From Bacteroidota bacterium (GTDB taxonomy: Bacteria > Bacteroidota > Bacteroidia > NS11-12g > UBA955): a stretch of 64,000 bases of DNA. The notes beneath the pieces were generated by a model. That model ran no database searches. It was not told the origin of the DNA and saw only the letters and a program-made list of their open reading frames with translations. The stretch spans positions 1-64,000 of the forward strand of contig CAUJCT010000031.1 in the NCBI GenBank assembly GCA_963169345.1, given 5' to 3'. Positions 1-9,187 of the stretch are shown here, one piece after another. The first letter of the stretch is position 1. Each line of letters begins with the position of its first letter. A program made the translations under genes and the position numbers.

Positions 1-68
1 GGGATTAAATCTAAAATTTGGCGAAGTACTGGTTTGTTATTATTTTTGGTTCGTTTGAATAGGCCCAT
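1..68 (-). CDS. Possible N-terminus of an IS4/DUF4372-type transposase, cut by window edge
   Basis: An ATG at 68 on the minus strand opens a frame that runs off the left edge. The visible 23 residues include the stretch KPVLRQILDLIP. Hydrophobic 'PVxxQILxLIP' openings are typical of the DUF4372 domain at the start of IS4-family transposases in Bacteroidetes. Only this fragment is visible, so the family call is inference from a short match. No terminal inverted repeat could be recognised in 69-333. It could equally be a chance frame. Confidence 0.4.
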   Translation of the reverse strand, partial: MGLFKRTKNNNKPVLRQILDLI

Positions 69-333
69 TGCGGTTCTGGTGGTACATTGCCAAAATAAGG
101 CTTATTCAAACTTTTTCAAAAAAGTTTCGGATAGTTGTGATTTAAATTATAATTATTTATAAAGTTGTAATTGGTAGGTTCAAGTATAATTAAATGTAAT
201 CCTACTTTTTTGAGTACACTTTGTATTTAGAATTATAGCTATTTCTACCACGCTCTCAGACTATCAGAACAACCGTCTAATATAAAAGTTTTAAAGTTTT
301 ACTGAAATGCAATTCCGCTTCTGTAGCTTGCTT
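69..333. other. Non-coding AT-rich spacer
   Basis: No convincing gene or terminator is visible between the possible transposase start and the MlaD-like gene. If the left fragment is an insertion sequence, its outer end should fall in this stretch, but I see no inverted repeat or target-site duplication that fixes it. Confidence 0.4.
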
Positions 334-1299
334 TTACTGACTGGCGCTGCTAGCTTCCATTGCCTTTTTTCTTTGTCGCTTGGTGAATGGAATTGGCAGG
401 TATTTCTGAGGGAATTTTTGAAGATCTTTTAAGAGTTTGTCCAATTCAGCTGCAGTACTGTTCAGGTTGTTGTATAAACCTTTGTCGTTGACCAATAAGC
501 CCAGTGAACCTTCTCCTTTGTTTATTTTTTCCATTATCTCACTGACATCACCCAGCATCTCATTCGCTTTGTCTACTGTCTCTTTCAGTTTCATTGCAGC
601 TATATTTTCGGATGTGGTTTTTAGATTGGCAATTATCAAATTGATTTTTTCGTTGTTGTTTTTGAGATTGCTGGTTATGCTCTCAACATTGCCCATTATG
701 GCAGATATTCTTGGTAAATTGTCTTGCAGCATTTTGGATGCATTGTCGCTGGTTTTTGTAAACGATTTAAGCGATGTATTCAAACTGCGTATGGATTGAT
801 TCAATTCGCCATTGGATAACAAACTATCCAGTGAATTGACTATGCTGTTGATCTTAGCGTTAAGTGGCTTCAAAACATTGCTGACAGACTGCAGTATGGT
901 TGTATCGTTGATGAAAGCCAGGGTTTGACCATTTTCTGCCTGAGCTTTTTCCTGACTCAGAATCAGGTTCAATGCCTTTCCGCCTAAAACAGCACTGCTG
1001 ACTTTTATAGAAGAACCTTTTGGAATGTAAATGTCTTCATTGATAACAAAATAAACATTAAATTTTCCTTGAGGTTCACCCATCTCCACATCGGTCACAT
1101 TGCCTACCTGATACCCATTGTAGAGAATTCGAGTGGAAGTACTGATATCGGTAACATCGTCCATGGAGACATTCAAGGTGTATTTCTTTGAAAACAGACT
1201 ACCTCTGCCTGCCAGATAATTATAGCCTAGCACCAGGAAAGTAATTGCAACTGCTGCCAGTGCGCCGACTTTGGTTTCATTAGATACTTTAAATGCCAT
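334..1299 (-). CDS. MlaD/MCE-family lipid transport substrate-binding protein
   Basis: The 321-residue protein has one N-terminal membrane segment (about residues 11-30) and an MCE domain (about 37-115) with the typical ILYNGYQVGNV pattern. A long helical region (about 125-295) follows, of the kind that forms tunnel or coiled-coil assemblies. MCE proteins are anchored in the inner membrane and pass phospholipids between inner and outer membrane with an MlaE permease and MlaF ATPase. Neither partner is in the window. The gene is divergent from the peptide transporter and has its own promoter at 1313-1345. Start ATG at 1299. The family call is secure; the substrate is inference. Confidence 0.88.
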   Translation of the reverse strand: MAFKVSNETKVGALAAVAITFLVLGYNYLAGRGSLFSKKYTLNVSMDDVTDISTSTRILYNGYQVGNVTDVEMGEPQGKFNVYFVINEDIYIPKGSSIKVSSAVLGGKALNLILSQEKAQAENGQTLAFINDTTILQSVSNVLKPLNAKINSIVNSLDSLLSNGELNQSIRSLNTSLKSFTKTSDNASKMLQDNLPRISAIMGNVESITSNLKNNNEKINLIIANLKTTSENIAAMKLKETVDKANEMLGDVSEIMEKINKGEGSLGLLVNDKGLYNNLNSTAAELDKLLKDLQKFPQKYLPIPFTKRQRKKAMEASSASQ

Positions 1300-1312
1300 A
1301 GGGGTTTATGGG

Positions 1313-1345
1313 CAAAGATAATGCCATTAGCCCCATATTATCAAA
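1313..1345 (-). promoter_or_regulatory. Bacteroidetes-type promoter of the MlaD-like gene
   Basis: On the minus strand a -7 box TATCTTTG (1320-1313) is preceded, 21 nt upstream, by a TTTG -33 element (1345-1342). Consensus in the phylum is TTTG-N19/20-TAnnTTTG. The box ends 13 nt before the ATG. Confidence 0.6.
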
Positions 1346-1446
1346 GAACGTGTTATCCCCTTTGTTGAAAACCCATGTTTTAACCGGCTTATTGTGAGTT
1401 GTAGTTTAAAAGTCTACAGAAAATTTAGTATTATCGTGCCAATCTT

Positions 1447-3084
1447 ATGAAATCTAACAAGCACCCTAAGGCCTTGCCTTATTTGTTTTTTGCCGAAATG
1501 TGGGAGAGATTTGGTTATTACCTGATCATTGGAATTTTTGTTCAATACCTGATGGAAAAGACTGGTGGTGGCGGTTTTTCAATGTCCAAGAAGGAAGCCT
1601 ATGATATTTACGGTACTTTCATAGCATTTGTGTTTTTAACGCCTTTTGTAGGTGGTTTAATTGCTGACAGAAAGCTTGGGTATGTCAAATCTGTAGTGTT
1701 GGGTGCCATTTTGATGGGAGTGGGGTATTGTGGTTTGTCCATTCACAATCTGGTAGTTTTTTACATTTCACTGGCATTGATCATTTTGGGCAATGGGTTT
1801 TTTAAACCAAATATTTCCACTTTGCTTGGCAATTTATACAATGACGATCAATACCGCAGTGCTAAAGATTCAGGGTACAATATTTTCTATATGGGTATAA
1901 ACATTGGCGCATTGATTTGTAATTTCATTGCTGCTTATCTCCGCAACAAATATGGTTGGGGGTATGCTTTTCTGGGAGCAGGTTTTGGTATGTTTCTTGG
2001 TTTAATCGTGTTTTTAATTGGACTTAAACATTATAAAACCGGAGATGTCATTAAACCTGTTACACCTGAAGATACGCCACTTTCAGTGATTTTCAAAACG
2101 ATATTCCTGCCAGCCATACTTTTTGGTGCTGGTGCCTGGTTTATTCCGGGAAATATTTTTGGCAGCGATTCTTCAGATGCGTTTATTTTCTCTACTCTGC
2201 CAGTTATATATTTTTATTATTCTTTGTACGCGAAGGCATCGGTAACCGATAAAAAACCTATTGCAGCATTGCTCGTGGTTATGCTGGTTTCTGTTATGTT
2301 TTGGGCCGTATTTAAGCAGAATGGAACGGCATTGACTACCTGGGCTAAGTATTACACAGACAGAAGTGCGCCTGCCTTTGCTGAAAACACGTTGGACGAT
2401 CTGAAACTCATGGAAAAGGTGCCAACTGTGGCAGGATTGTACGATAAGTATGATGATAATTTTAATTTGGTAAAACAGAGTGATACAGTGGTTAAAGAGC
2501 AGGGTTACGATATTTACATGCGCAATCTTCAAAACAAACCCAGTGCTGAAGAAGCAGAAATCAAAGTCATCAACACCGAGATGTATCAATCCATCAATCC
2601 TTTTTGGGTAGTCAGTCTGACCCCCTTAGTGGTTGGTTTTTTTGTGTGGCTCAAACGCAGAGGAAAGGAAGTGAGTACACCAAGTAAAATAGCCTGGGGT
2701 CTGTTTATATCCGCCTTATCTCCGCTGGTAATGGTGGCAGCTGTTGTGTATTGTCATAATGGGTTGGAGAAGGCCAGCTCCTGGTGGTTAGTAGGTACCT
2801 ATGGTGTTGTGACTATTGGAGAGCTGTGTCTGAGTCCAATGGGCTTAAGTCTGGTGTCGAAACTGAGTCCACCGCGTTTGACGGCATTGATGATGGGAGG
2901 CTGGTTTTTAAGTACTTCTATTGGTAATAAATTATCCGGTATTTTGGCCTCTATGTGGGATGTTTACGAAAACAAGCAATGGTTTTTTATGACCAATACA
3001 CTTTTGTTGCTGGCTGCAACAATTATTATATTGCTCTTGCTCAAATGGTTAAATCAGATTTTTAAGGAGCATTCGAGTTCCTGA
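1447..3084 (+). CDS. POT/PTR2-family proton-dependent oligopeptide transporter
   Basis: The 545-residue polytopic inner-membrane protein carries the POT signature ExxERFxYY at residues 17-25 (EMWERFGYY), the MFS loop GGLIADRKLG after helix 2, and the PTR2 signature region GNGFFKPNIS. POT carriers import di- and tripeptides with protons; the ExxER glutamate/arginine set couples protons to the substrate. A loop of about 80 residues (roughly 300-380) separates membrane blocks, as in other Bacteroidetes homologues. The gene stands alone, divergent from the MlaD-like gene. Start ATG 1447. Confidence 0.93.
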   Translation: MKSNKHPKALPYLFFAEMWERFGYYLIIGIFVQYLMEKTGGGGFSMSKKEAYDIYGTFIAFVFLTPFVGGLIADRKLGYVKSVVLGAILMGVGYCGLSIHNLVVFYISLALIILGNGFFKPNISTLLGNLYNDDQYRSAKDSGYNIFYMGINIGALICNFIAAYLRNKYGWGYAFLGAGFGMFLGLIVFLIGLKHYKTGDVIKPVTPEDTPLSVIFKTIFLPAILFGAGAWFIPGNIFGSDSSDAFIFSTLPVIYFYYSLYAKASVTDKKPIAALLVVMLVSVMFWAVFKQNGTALTTWAKYYTDRSAPAFAENTLDDLKLMEKVPTVAGLYDKYDDNFNLVKQSDTVVKEQGYDIYMRNLQNKPSAEEAEIKVINTEMYQSINPFWVVSLTPLVVGFFVWLKRRGKEVSTPSKIAWGLFISALSPLVMVAAVVYCHNGLEKASSWWLVGTYGVVTIGELCLSPMGLSLVSKLSPPRLTALMMGGWFLSTSIGNKLSGILASMWDVYENKQWFFMTNTLLLLAATIIILLLLKWLNQIFKEHSSS

Positions 3085-3228
3085 AGTGTCTAATTTACTG
3101 GTAAAGCTGTCATATTTATTTCAAATTGACTCTGAGGAGTTTGCATTATCCAATAATTTGTATAATTTTACAAAGTATTAGTGTGTTAAAAGTCTGTTTA
3201 GGCTCTGGCACATATCACTTCCAATTTT

Positions 3229-6200
3229 ATGAAAAGACGCTACCAAACTATTGTAACCATTCTAACCTTATTTTACTTTTGCCAGCTTGATGCGCAGGTA
3301 TTAACCATAGGCAATTTGAGTTTTACAGGTTCCAATTTTGCCGGTCCGGCCAATACAAGTTCTATTGCAAATGCAGGCTCGAGATACGCTTATATTTATC
3401 CGGCATCAACAGTCAGTGCGCTAAAGCATGGCGATACAATCAGGAGTATTTCTTTTCACAGAAATGGAGGCACTAAGGTGACTGGTACATGCAATATGAA
3501 AATATACATGCGCATGACAGTCAATACCAATTATGGTTTTGGTAGTGTCAATTGGGTGAATCTGACCGGTACCACTGGGATGAAAAAGGTGTATGACCAA
3601 AATCCGGCAACAGAGATTGACTCTGTTAACAAATGGGTGCGATTTACGCTCAGTACGCCTTTTGTCGTAGATACTGTATTGGGAAAGAATTTTGAACTAT
3701 TGGTGGAATATACGCAAAGCAGTTCGCAAGCATCCAATATTTTCTGGACATTTGAGAACAGTGGAACGGTCAGTGGTTTTACATCTAACCAAACAAAATT
3801 TGTTAGAACTAATGGAGGTACATTAACAGATACAACCAACTCGAGCAGTGAATTACATCCGACTATTCGTTTAGAGTTTCCCAGATCGGATTTTGATATA
3901 TCAGTCAACAAAGTTTACAGTTTAGGTAAGTTACCAATTCCTCAAGGTAACCCTGATACTGTCAGAGCCATAGTTCAGAATGTTGGTAAAAAAACAGCGA
4001 ATTTTAAATTGTATTTGCAAAGTATTGGCGCCAATAATATTATAGATTCAGCTTTTTACACACTGGCATCTCTTGAGGAAAAAACGGTGAATCTGCCTTT
4101 GTTATATCCTACTAATACTGGGTTTGATACATTGGTAGCTCGTATGGAAAACGATGCTGATAACAGCAATAACAGCAGTAAGTCGTACCGAATAGCTACT
4201 GAGTTTATGTATTCATACAAAGACCCTACAAGACCGGTTGCTGGTGGGATTGGATTTAATGGATCAACCGGCGATTTTGTTGCCAAATTTTACTCGTCTT
4301 CACAGAAGTCCATCAATCAGGTGGGCGTGGCTATTTCTGGTTCCAATCAAAGGTTTAAGATAGGTATCTGGAAAGCGGATGGCACTAATGGGACACCTAA
4401 AACATTGGTTTGGTTATCGGATACCTTAACGCCATCGGCTAACTTTATTACTCCTGTAGATCCTCCTGTTACAGTCAATGGTAATTTCTTTGTCGGGGTC
4501 AGGCAAATTGGCACCATCAATGTCGGATTTGGTTACCAGCCTGATGTGCCTGTCAGAAGCAATACCTTCTATTATGCCGCTCCTATGGGGGATACCAATT
4601 GGGTAGATTTTGCACCGGATGCCCCTTTCAAATTTGTGATTGAGCCTCGAATTCAAGCTGCCAATGATGTTGCACCAATGTCGTATGATTTCCCTAAAGA
4701 TACCTTATGGCTGGTCAATACTCAGATGATGGCACCTAAAGCCACATTTATCAATTATGGAACCAATGATCAAAATACACCCTTTACTGTTTCAATGTCA
4801 ATAAGCCGTTATGGCAATCTTGAATTTTTGTCAAATAGAACCATAACGCTTGACAGTGGACAGAGGAAAAAAATCACCTTCGACTCTACCTTTAAACCTT
4901 TGAGTGCAGGAGATTACGATGTTACCATAGTGACAAAATTGGCTGGTGATCAAATAAAAGACAATGATACAATCAAGACAAAATTAGTAGTGGCAGCCTT
5001 TAAAGATGTGGGTCCGGCTACTATTTTTGATCCATCTTCCGGCTACGATTACGAGCAATTTGTCGATACCATTTTCCCAACTGTTTTTGTGCAGAATTAT
5101 GGATTGGATAAACAGGGTCCATTTAATGTGCGGGCAGAAATTTATGACAGTTCAAAAAATCTGATTTACTCTGACGTGAAGAGCTTTACCTTAACAGCTC
5201 TCAATAGTATACTGGCTTCATTTAAACCTTTTCCTTGCGATGTTAAAGGGACGTATTATTTCAGAGCTTTTACAGAATTGTCCATTGATGTTGACAAAAC
5301 CAATGACACAGTTTTTAAAACCTTTAAAATTGTCAGAAGCAACGACGTAGCCATTACAGGGATTTTGTACCCTGAGGATGGCAGAAGTTTGCTTCCTCCT
5401 GTTGCAAGTAAAAAACCAGAAGCCTTGCTTACCAATGTTGGAGATGCCAATCAGGCGGATTACTTCTATAATTATTGTGAAATTTATTATGGTTCGAGTC
5501 TGATCTACAGAGATTCCTTCTTCATTAATAGTTTTAGAGGTCCTGCTCAAACTTTGATGTTTAAGAATTTTCAGCCAACAAGTAATGGATATTATACCAT
5601 GAAAGTTTACAGTTCTCTCGAATTGGATCAAAATAGAAATAACGACACCATGATCAGCAAATTTGCAGTTGGTTTGCCGGATGATGTTGAGTTACTTTCT
5701 ATTGACCCAGTAGAGAATTCGGCATTGCAAATAAATGAGAAATATCCAACCGGTTTTACATTGAGAAATAATGGCTACAATCCACAAAATACGCCATTCC
5801 CGGTAGTATTTAAAGTGACCCAGGGGGCTAGTATAAAGTATGTAAAAATCATTAATGTGACAATTGGAAGTGGTGAAACTAAATTTTTCACTATTGACAC
5901 GACCTTGAGTTTGGATAAACTTTTAACCTACAATGTCGAAGTATACAGTTTGCTGGGAGAAGATTTTGTGAGATCTAATGACACATTGAAGGGGGTGTAT
6001 TATACGGCCAAAGAGAAAGATTTAACCTTAAGTTCAATTTTATTTCCAACGATAACAGATACCTTGTTGGTCAACACTCAGAATGTTTCACCATTGGTAC
6101 GAATAGACAATGCAGGAGACAGTGTGTTAAGGGGTAAATTCAGAGTGCATATCAGAATTGCCAATGCCAATACCGGGGTAGTATTTTATAACAAATTTAC

Positions 6201-6975
6201 GGATACACAACTCATAGATTCTTCCTATCTGATTTTAGGTTTTCAGGCATTCAGTATCAATACTAGTATTCCGATTAAGATAAGCGCCTGGGTAGACCAT
6301 CCTGAGGATCAATTCAGATTGAATGATACAGCACGAGCCAATAGTTTGTTTCTATTGCTTTATGATGTTAAGGCCAGCTTGATTGAGCTGCCTGTAGCTG
6401 GTAAAACTTACGGTAAGTCAACTCCTGCAATTGTTCCTAAGGTTCAAATAAACAATTTAGGTGTATCAACTATGCCTGATTTTTATGCAAGAATCATCAT
6501 CAAACGCATAGATACTGTTTCGTTACAGGAGACAGTTGTTTACACCGATAGTGCATTGATTCAGGGTTTGCTTTCAGGCTCAGTTGTGCAGTTTGATATG
6601 AGCCAGTCTTTTTCAGTTAAAGATCAGTTCAATGGTAAATACAGATGCTATCTGGATATATTAAGTGACAAGGACCAGATACTTTCCAATAACCATCTTC
6701 AGGTTGATTTCAGGATTGACAATACACTGGGAATTTACAGCCTGATAATGGACAGGATGTCTGTTTATCCTAATCCTACCAATCATATATTAACCATTAA
6801 AATCAGCGATATTCAATATCTCAATATGCCTGTCGAAATTGTGGATTTAAATGGAAAGGTCATACAGAGCATACAACTTCAGGATTTGAAGACAGAAATA
6901 GCGGTGGACAATTTAAGTGCCGGCGTTTATTTCCTGAAAACAGATTTTGGGTTGATAAAATTTGTTGTTGAGTAG
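3229..6975 (+). CDS. Large T9SS type A cargo protein with CARDB-like repeats
   Basis: The 1,248-residue protein begins with a signal peptide ending near LDAQ (about residue 22). A beta-rich head follows, then a series of about 100-residue immunoglobulin-like units (roughly 220-1150), each with 'NxG' plus 'DxxxxNDT' patterns, resembling CARDB/APHP adhesion modules. The last ~75 residues form a T9SS type A sorting domain with VYPNPTN, EIVDLNGKV and SAGVYFL. It should be exported through the outer membrane by T9SS and attached to the surface or released. No catalytic motif is visible. An adhesin or surface-layer role is inference. Confidence 0.82.
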   Translation: MKRRYQTIVTILTLFYFCQLDAQVLTIGNLSFTGSNFAGPANTSSIANAGSRYAYIYPASTVSALKHGDTIRSISFHRNGGTKVTGTCNMKIYMRMTVNTNYGFGSVNWVNLTGTTGMKKVYDQNPATEIDSVNKWVRFTLSTPFVVDTVLGKNFELLVEYTQSSSQASNIFWTFENSGTVSGFTSNQTKFVRTNGGTLTDTTNSSSELHPTIRLEFPRSDFDISVNKVYSLGKLPIPQGNPDTVRAIVQNVGKKTANFKLYLQSIGANNIIDSAFYTLASLEEKTVNLPLLYPTNTGFDTLVARMENDADNSNNSSKSYRIATEFMYSYKDPTRPVAGGIGFNGSTGDFVAKFYSSSQKSINQVGVAISGSNQRFKIGIWKADGTNGTPKTLVWLSDTLTPSANFITPVDPPVTVNGNFFVGVRQIGTINVGFGYQPDVPVRSNTFYYAAPMGDTNWVDFAPDAPFKFVIEPRIQAANDVAPMSYDFPKDTLWLVNTQMMAPKATFINYGTNDQNTPFTVSMSISRYGNLEFLSNRTITLDSGQRKKITFDSTFKPLSAGDYDVTIVTKLAGDQIKDNDTIKTKLVVAAFKDVGPATIFDPSSGYDYEQFVDTIFPTVFVQNYGLDKQGPFNVRAEIYDSSKNLIYSDVKSFTLTALNSILASFKPFPCDVKGTYYFRAFTELSIDVDKTNDTVFKTFKIVRSNDVAITGILYPEDGRSLLPPVASKKPEALLTNVGDANQADYFYNYCEIYYGSSLIYRDSFFINSFRGPAQTLMFKNFQPTSNGYYTMKVYSSLELDQNRNNDTMISKFAVGLPDDVELLSIDPVENSALQINEKYPTGFTLRNNGYNPQNTPFPVVFKVTQGASIKYVKIINVTIGSGETKFFTIDTTLSLDKLLTYNVEVYSLLGEDFVRSNDTLKGVYYTAKEKDLTLSSILFPTITDTLLVNTQNVSPLVRIDNAGDSVLRGKFRVHIRIANANTGVVFYNKFTDTQLIDSSYLILGFQAFSINTSIPIKISAWVDHPEDQFRLNDTARANSLFLLLYDVKASLIELPVAGKTYGKSTPAIVPKVQINNLGVSTMPDFYARIIIKRIDTVSLQETVVYTDSALIQGLLSGSVVQFDMSQSFSVKDQFNGKYRCYLDILSDKDQILSNNHLQVDFRIDNTLGIYSLIMDRMSVYPNPTNHILTIKISDIQYLNMPVEIVDLNGKVIQSIQLQDLKTEIAVDNLSAGVYFLKTDFGLIKFVVE

Positions 6976-6986
6976 AAATTTAGACC

Positions 6987-6994
6987 TAATTTTG
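6987..6994 (+). promoter_or_regulatory. -7 box TAATTTTG just before the biotin carrier gene
   Basis: A perfect TAnnTTTG box ends 7 nt before the ATG at 7002, which predicts a leaderless or nearly leaderless mRNA. No clear TTTG lies at the standard distance upstream. Confidence 0.45.
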
Positions 6995-7001
6995 CAAGAC
7001 G

Positions 7002-7502
7002 ATGTTAGAAGCTATCGTCAACGGCAAGACCATTAAGGTTGATTTCAAGGGAACTGAAGTCACAGTCAATGGCAATACAAACATTCTGGACATTCTCAAG
7101 GTTCAGGATGGCAAATATTTTCACCTCATTTACAATCAGCATAGCTATATGTTTGAGTTGCTCGATTTTGATAAAGAGAGCAAGACTTACAAGATTGGTT
7201 TTGATGGCAGGACTTACGAAATTGGTATAAAAGACCGTTTCGATCAGTTGCTGACAAGCATGGGTTTGGATAAGATGAGCAAACCTAAGGTGAATGATGT
7301 AAAAGCACCGATGCCGGGTCTGGTTTTAAGTGTAAAGGTAACCGAAAATCAGGACGTCAAAAAAGGCGATCCAATTCTCATTTTGGAGGCTATGAAGATG
7401 GAAAACATCATAAAATCACCCGTTGATGGCACCATCAAGCAAATTTTAATCAATGAGAAACAAGCAGTAGATAAAAATCAACCATTAATAACATTTATAT
7501 AG
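7002..7502 (+). CDS. Biotin/lipoyl-attachment carrier protein (carboxylase BCCP-type)
   Basis: The 166-residue protein ends in a biotinyl domain with the motif EAMKMEN. Lys132 is the predicted biotinylation site, 34 residues from the C-terminus, which is the canonical distance. The domain opens with KAPMPGLVLSV. The N-terminal ~85 residues form a small beta domain seen in stand-alone carriers of acyl-CoA carboxylases or decarboxylases. No biotin carboxylase or carboxyltransferase gene is in the window, so its partner enzyme is unknown. The lipoprotein gene follows after 6 bp and is probably co-transcribed. Confidence 0.85.
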   Translation: MLEAIVNGKTIKVDFKGTEVTVNGNTNILDILKVQDGKYFHLIYNQHSYMFELLDFDKESKTYKIGFDGRTYEIGIKDRFDQLLTSMGLDKMSKPKVNDVKAPMPGLVLSVKVTENQDVKKGDPILILEAMKMENIIKSPVDGTIKQILINEKQAVDKNQPLITFI

Positions 7503-7508
7503 AAGCTT

Positions 7509-8174
7509 ATGAAACAAATACAAAAAATCGGATTATTTCTTGCGCTCATCATCTTTTTAAGTTCATGCGGTAGCTTGAGCATAACAAGAATGCGCTACAA
7601 CAGAGGTTTAAACATAGACTGGTTCAGTGGTAAGGAAGATGCAGCCAAGGCTACAGTAAAAAAGGAGAAAGCTAAAAAAGAGCCAGTTCAGATTGCTAAA
7701 GAAGAAGAGCAAACGGAGCCAGAACAGACTTCTTATGCTTACGAAGAAAGTACAGAATCAGGCAGCGAAGTATCGGCTTCAGAAGCAATTGAAAATTATG
7801 TTCCAAGTCCTGAGATGCCAAAGGCAAAAGAAGCAAAGAGAGTAAAGAAAACAACGAGTAAAATAGCGGCTAAAACTCCAGCCAGATCATCATCGGTTGT
7901 TGGTAAAGTGAAGTCATCTTTTACCAGCTTGTCACATAAGGCTGAATCCAACGAGACCAATGATTCGGATGTGAATCTGATACTTTTGGTGATATTGTGC
8001 TTTATTCTGCCACCATTGGCTGTTTATTTATACTTCGGTGAGTTGAATGCTCATTTCTGGATTAGTTTGATACTTATCCTGTTGTTTGGTGGATTTTACG
8101 GTTCCATTGGTTTTGGTTTCGGAGGTTTGGCGCTCTTGCATGCATTGCTCGTTGTTTTTGGCATATTCGGCTAA
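7509..8174 (+). CDS. Lipoprotein with C-terminal YqaE/Pmp3-like membrane domain
   Basis: The 221-residue protein starts with a lipoprotein signal (lipobox LSSC, Cys20). A charged, Lys/Glu/Ser-rich disordered linker follows (about 40-150). The last ~65 residues are two hydrophobic helices with ILCFILPPLAVYLYFG, matching the YqaE/Pmp3 (UPF0057) family of small membrane proteins. That combination would tether both ends of the protein in membranes. It follows the biotin carrier by 6 bp. Pmp3 proteins are linked to membrane potential and stress in other organisms; the role here is unknown. Confidence 0.75.
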   Translation: MKQIQKIGLFLALIIFLSSCGSLSITRMRYNRGLNIDWFSGKEDAAKATVKKEKAKKEPVQIAKEEEQTEPEQTSYAYEESTESGSEVSASEAIENYVPSPEMPKAKEAKRVKKTTSKIAAKTPARSSSVVGKVKSSFTSLSHKAESNETNDSDVNLILLVILCFILPPLAVYLYFGELNAHFWISLILILLFGGFYGSIGFGFGGLALLHALLVVFGIFG

Positions 8175-8202
8175 AAACTGAACTGAGTTATAGGAAAAAG
8201 TT

Positions 8203-8210
8203 TATATTTG
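8203..8210 (+). promoter_or_regulatory. -7 box TATATTTG of the OxyR-type gene
   Basis: A consensus TAnnTTTG element lies 18 nt before the ATG at 8229, giving a predicted short leader of about 14 nt. The -33 element is not clear. Confidence 0.45.
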
Positions 8211-8228
8211 TGCAATTAAATATAAATT

Positions 8229-9170
8229 ATGACTATAACACAGTTGGAGTACATCATCGCTTTAGATACCCACAGAAACTTTGTCAATGCAGCGGATAGT
8301 TGCTTTGTAACACAGCCTACACTCAGTATGCAAATCCAGAAACTGGAGGACGAACTGGGCGTTAAAATTTTCGACCGAAGCAAGCAACCTGTTGTACCTA
8401 CCCATATTGGTGAAGATATCATCGCTCAGGCCCGCAATGTGCTGAAAGAACACAGTAAAATTATTGAAATCATTCAGGACGAAAAGGGAGAGGTGAAAGG
8501 CGATTTGCGTTTAGGAATCATCCCTACAGTGGCACCTTATCTCATTCCAAGGTTCCTTGTTAAATTTTTAAATAAGTATCCTGAAGTGAATCTGGTTGTC
8601 AACGAACTGACCACCGACCAAATTATCCAACAATTAAAGAATGATCAGTTGGATTGTGGTGTCATGGCATCTCCAATTAAAGATAAGAATCTCAACGAAG
8701 AGACATTGTATTACGAGGAATTTGTAGCTTACGTATCCAAATCAAACAAACTGGCAAAGAAAACCACTTTGAAATCAGGTGAGCTGGATTTGAATGATAT
8801 CTGGATTCTCAATGAAGGGCACTGTATGCGCAATCAGGTGATTAATCTGTGTACTGACAGAAAAAAAGATGTCAATACCAAAACCCGATTCGAGTATCAG
8901 ACAGGAAGTGTAGAGACATTAAAGCGCATAGTAGAGCAAGACGATGGTGTCACCATTTTACCGGAGATGGCCATCATGGATATGAGTGATGAGCAAATGG
9001 ATCTGGTCAGGTATTTTAAAGCACCCGAGCCGGTTAGAGAAATCAGCATGTTCACACACAGACATTTCGTTAAGAAACGTTTGATAAAAACTTTATCCGA
9101 CGAGATTGTTGCCACTGTACCTAACAAGATGAGACGCAAGGACAAGCGCGATATCATTAAGATTGCCTGA
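8229..9170 (+). CDS. oxyR: OxyR-type LysR family hydrogen peroxide-sensing regulator
   Basis: The 313-residue LysR-type regulator has an N-terminal winged helix-turn-helix (about 1-60) and a periplasmic-binding-like effector domain (about 90-300). Cys199 and Cys208 lie in the motif GHCMRNQxxxxC. Both the spacing and the numbering match the redox-active pair of E. coli OxyR. In that family a disulfide between the two switches the tetramer to its activating form, inducing catalase and peroxiredoxin genes. A 2-Cys peroxiredoxin at 37287 is a plausible regulon member but is not linked to this gene. Convergent with pyrF. Confidence 0.92.
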   Translation: MTITQLEYIIALDTHRNFVNAADSCFVTQPTLSMQIQKLEDELGVKIFDRSKQPVVPTHIGEDIIAQARNVLKEHSKIIEIIQDEKGEVKGDLRLGIIPTVAPYLIPRFLVKFLNKYPEVNLVVNELTTDQIIQQLKNDQLDCGVMASPIKDKNLNEETLYYEEFVAYVSKSNKLAKKTTLKSGELDLNDIWILNEGHCMRNQVINLCTDRKKDVNTKTRFEYQTGSVETLKRIVEQDDGVTILPEMAIMDMSDEQMDLVRYFKAPEPVREISMFTHRHFVKKRLIKTLSDEIVATVPNKMRRKDKRDIIKIA

Positions 9171-9187
9171 TTTAACAGGAGTTTAGA

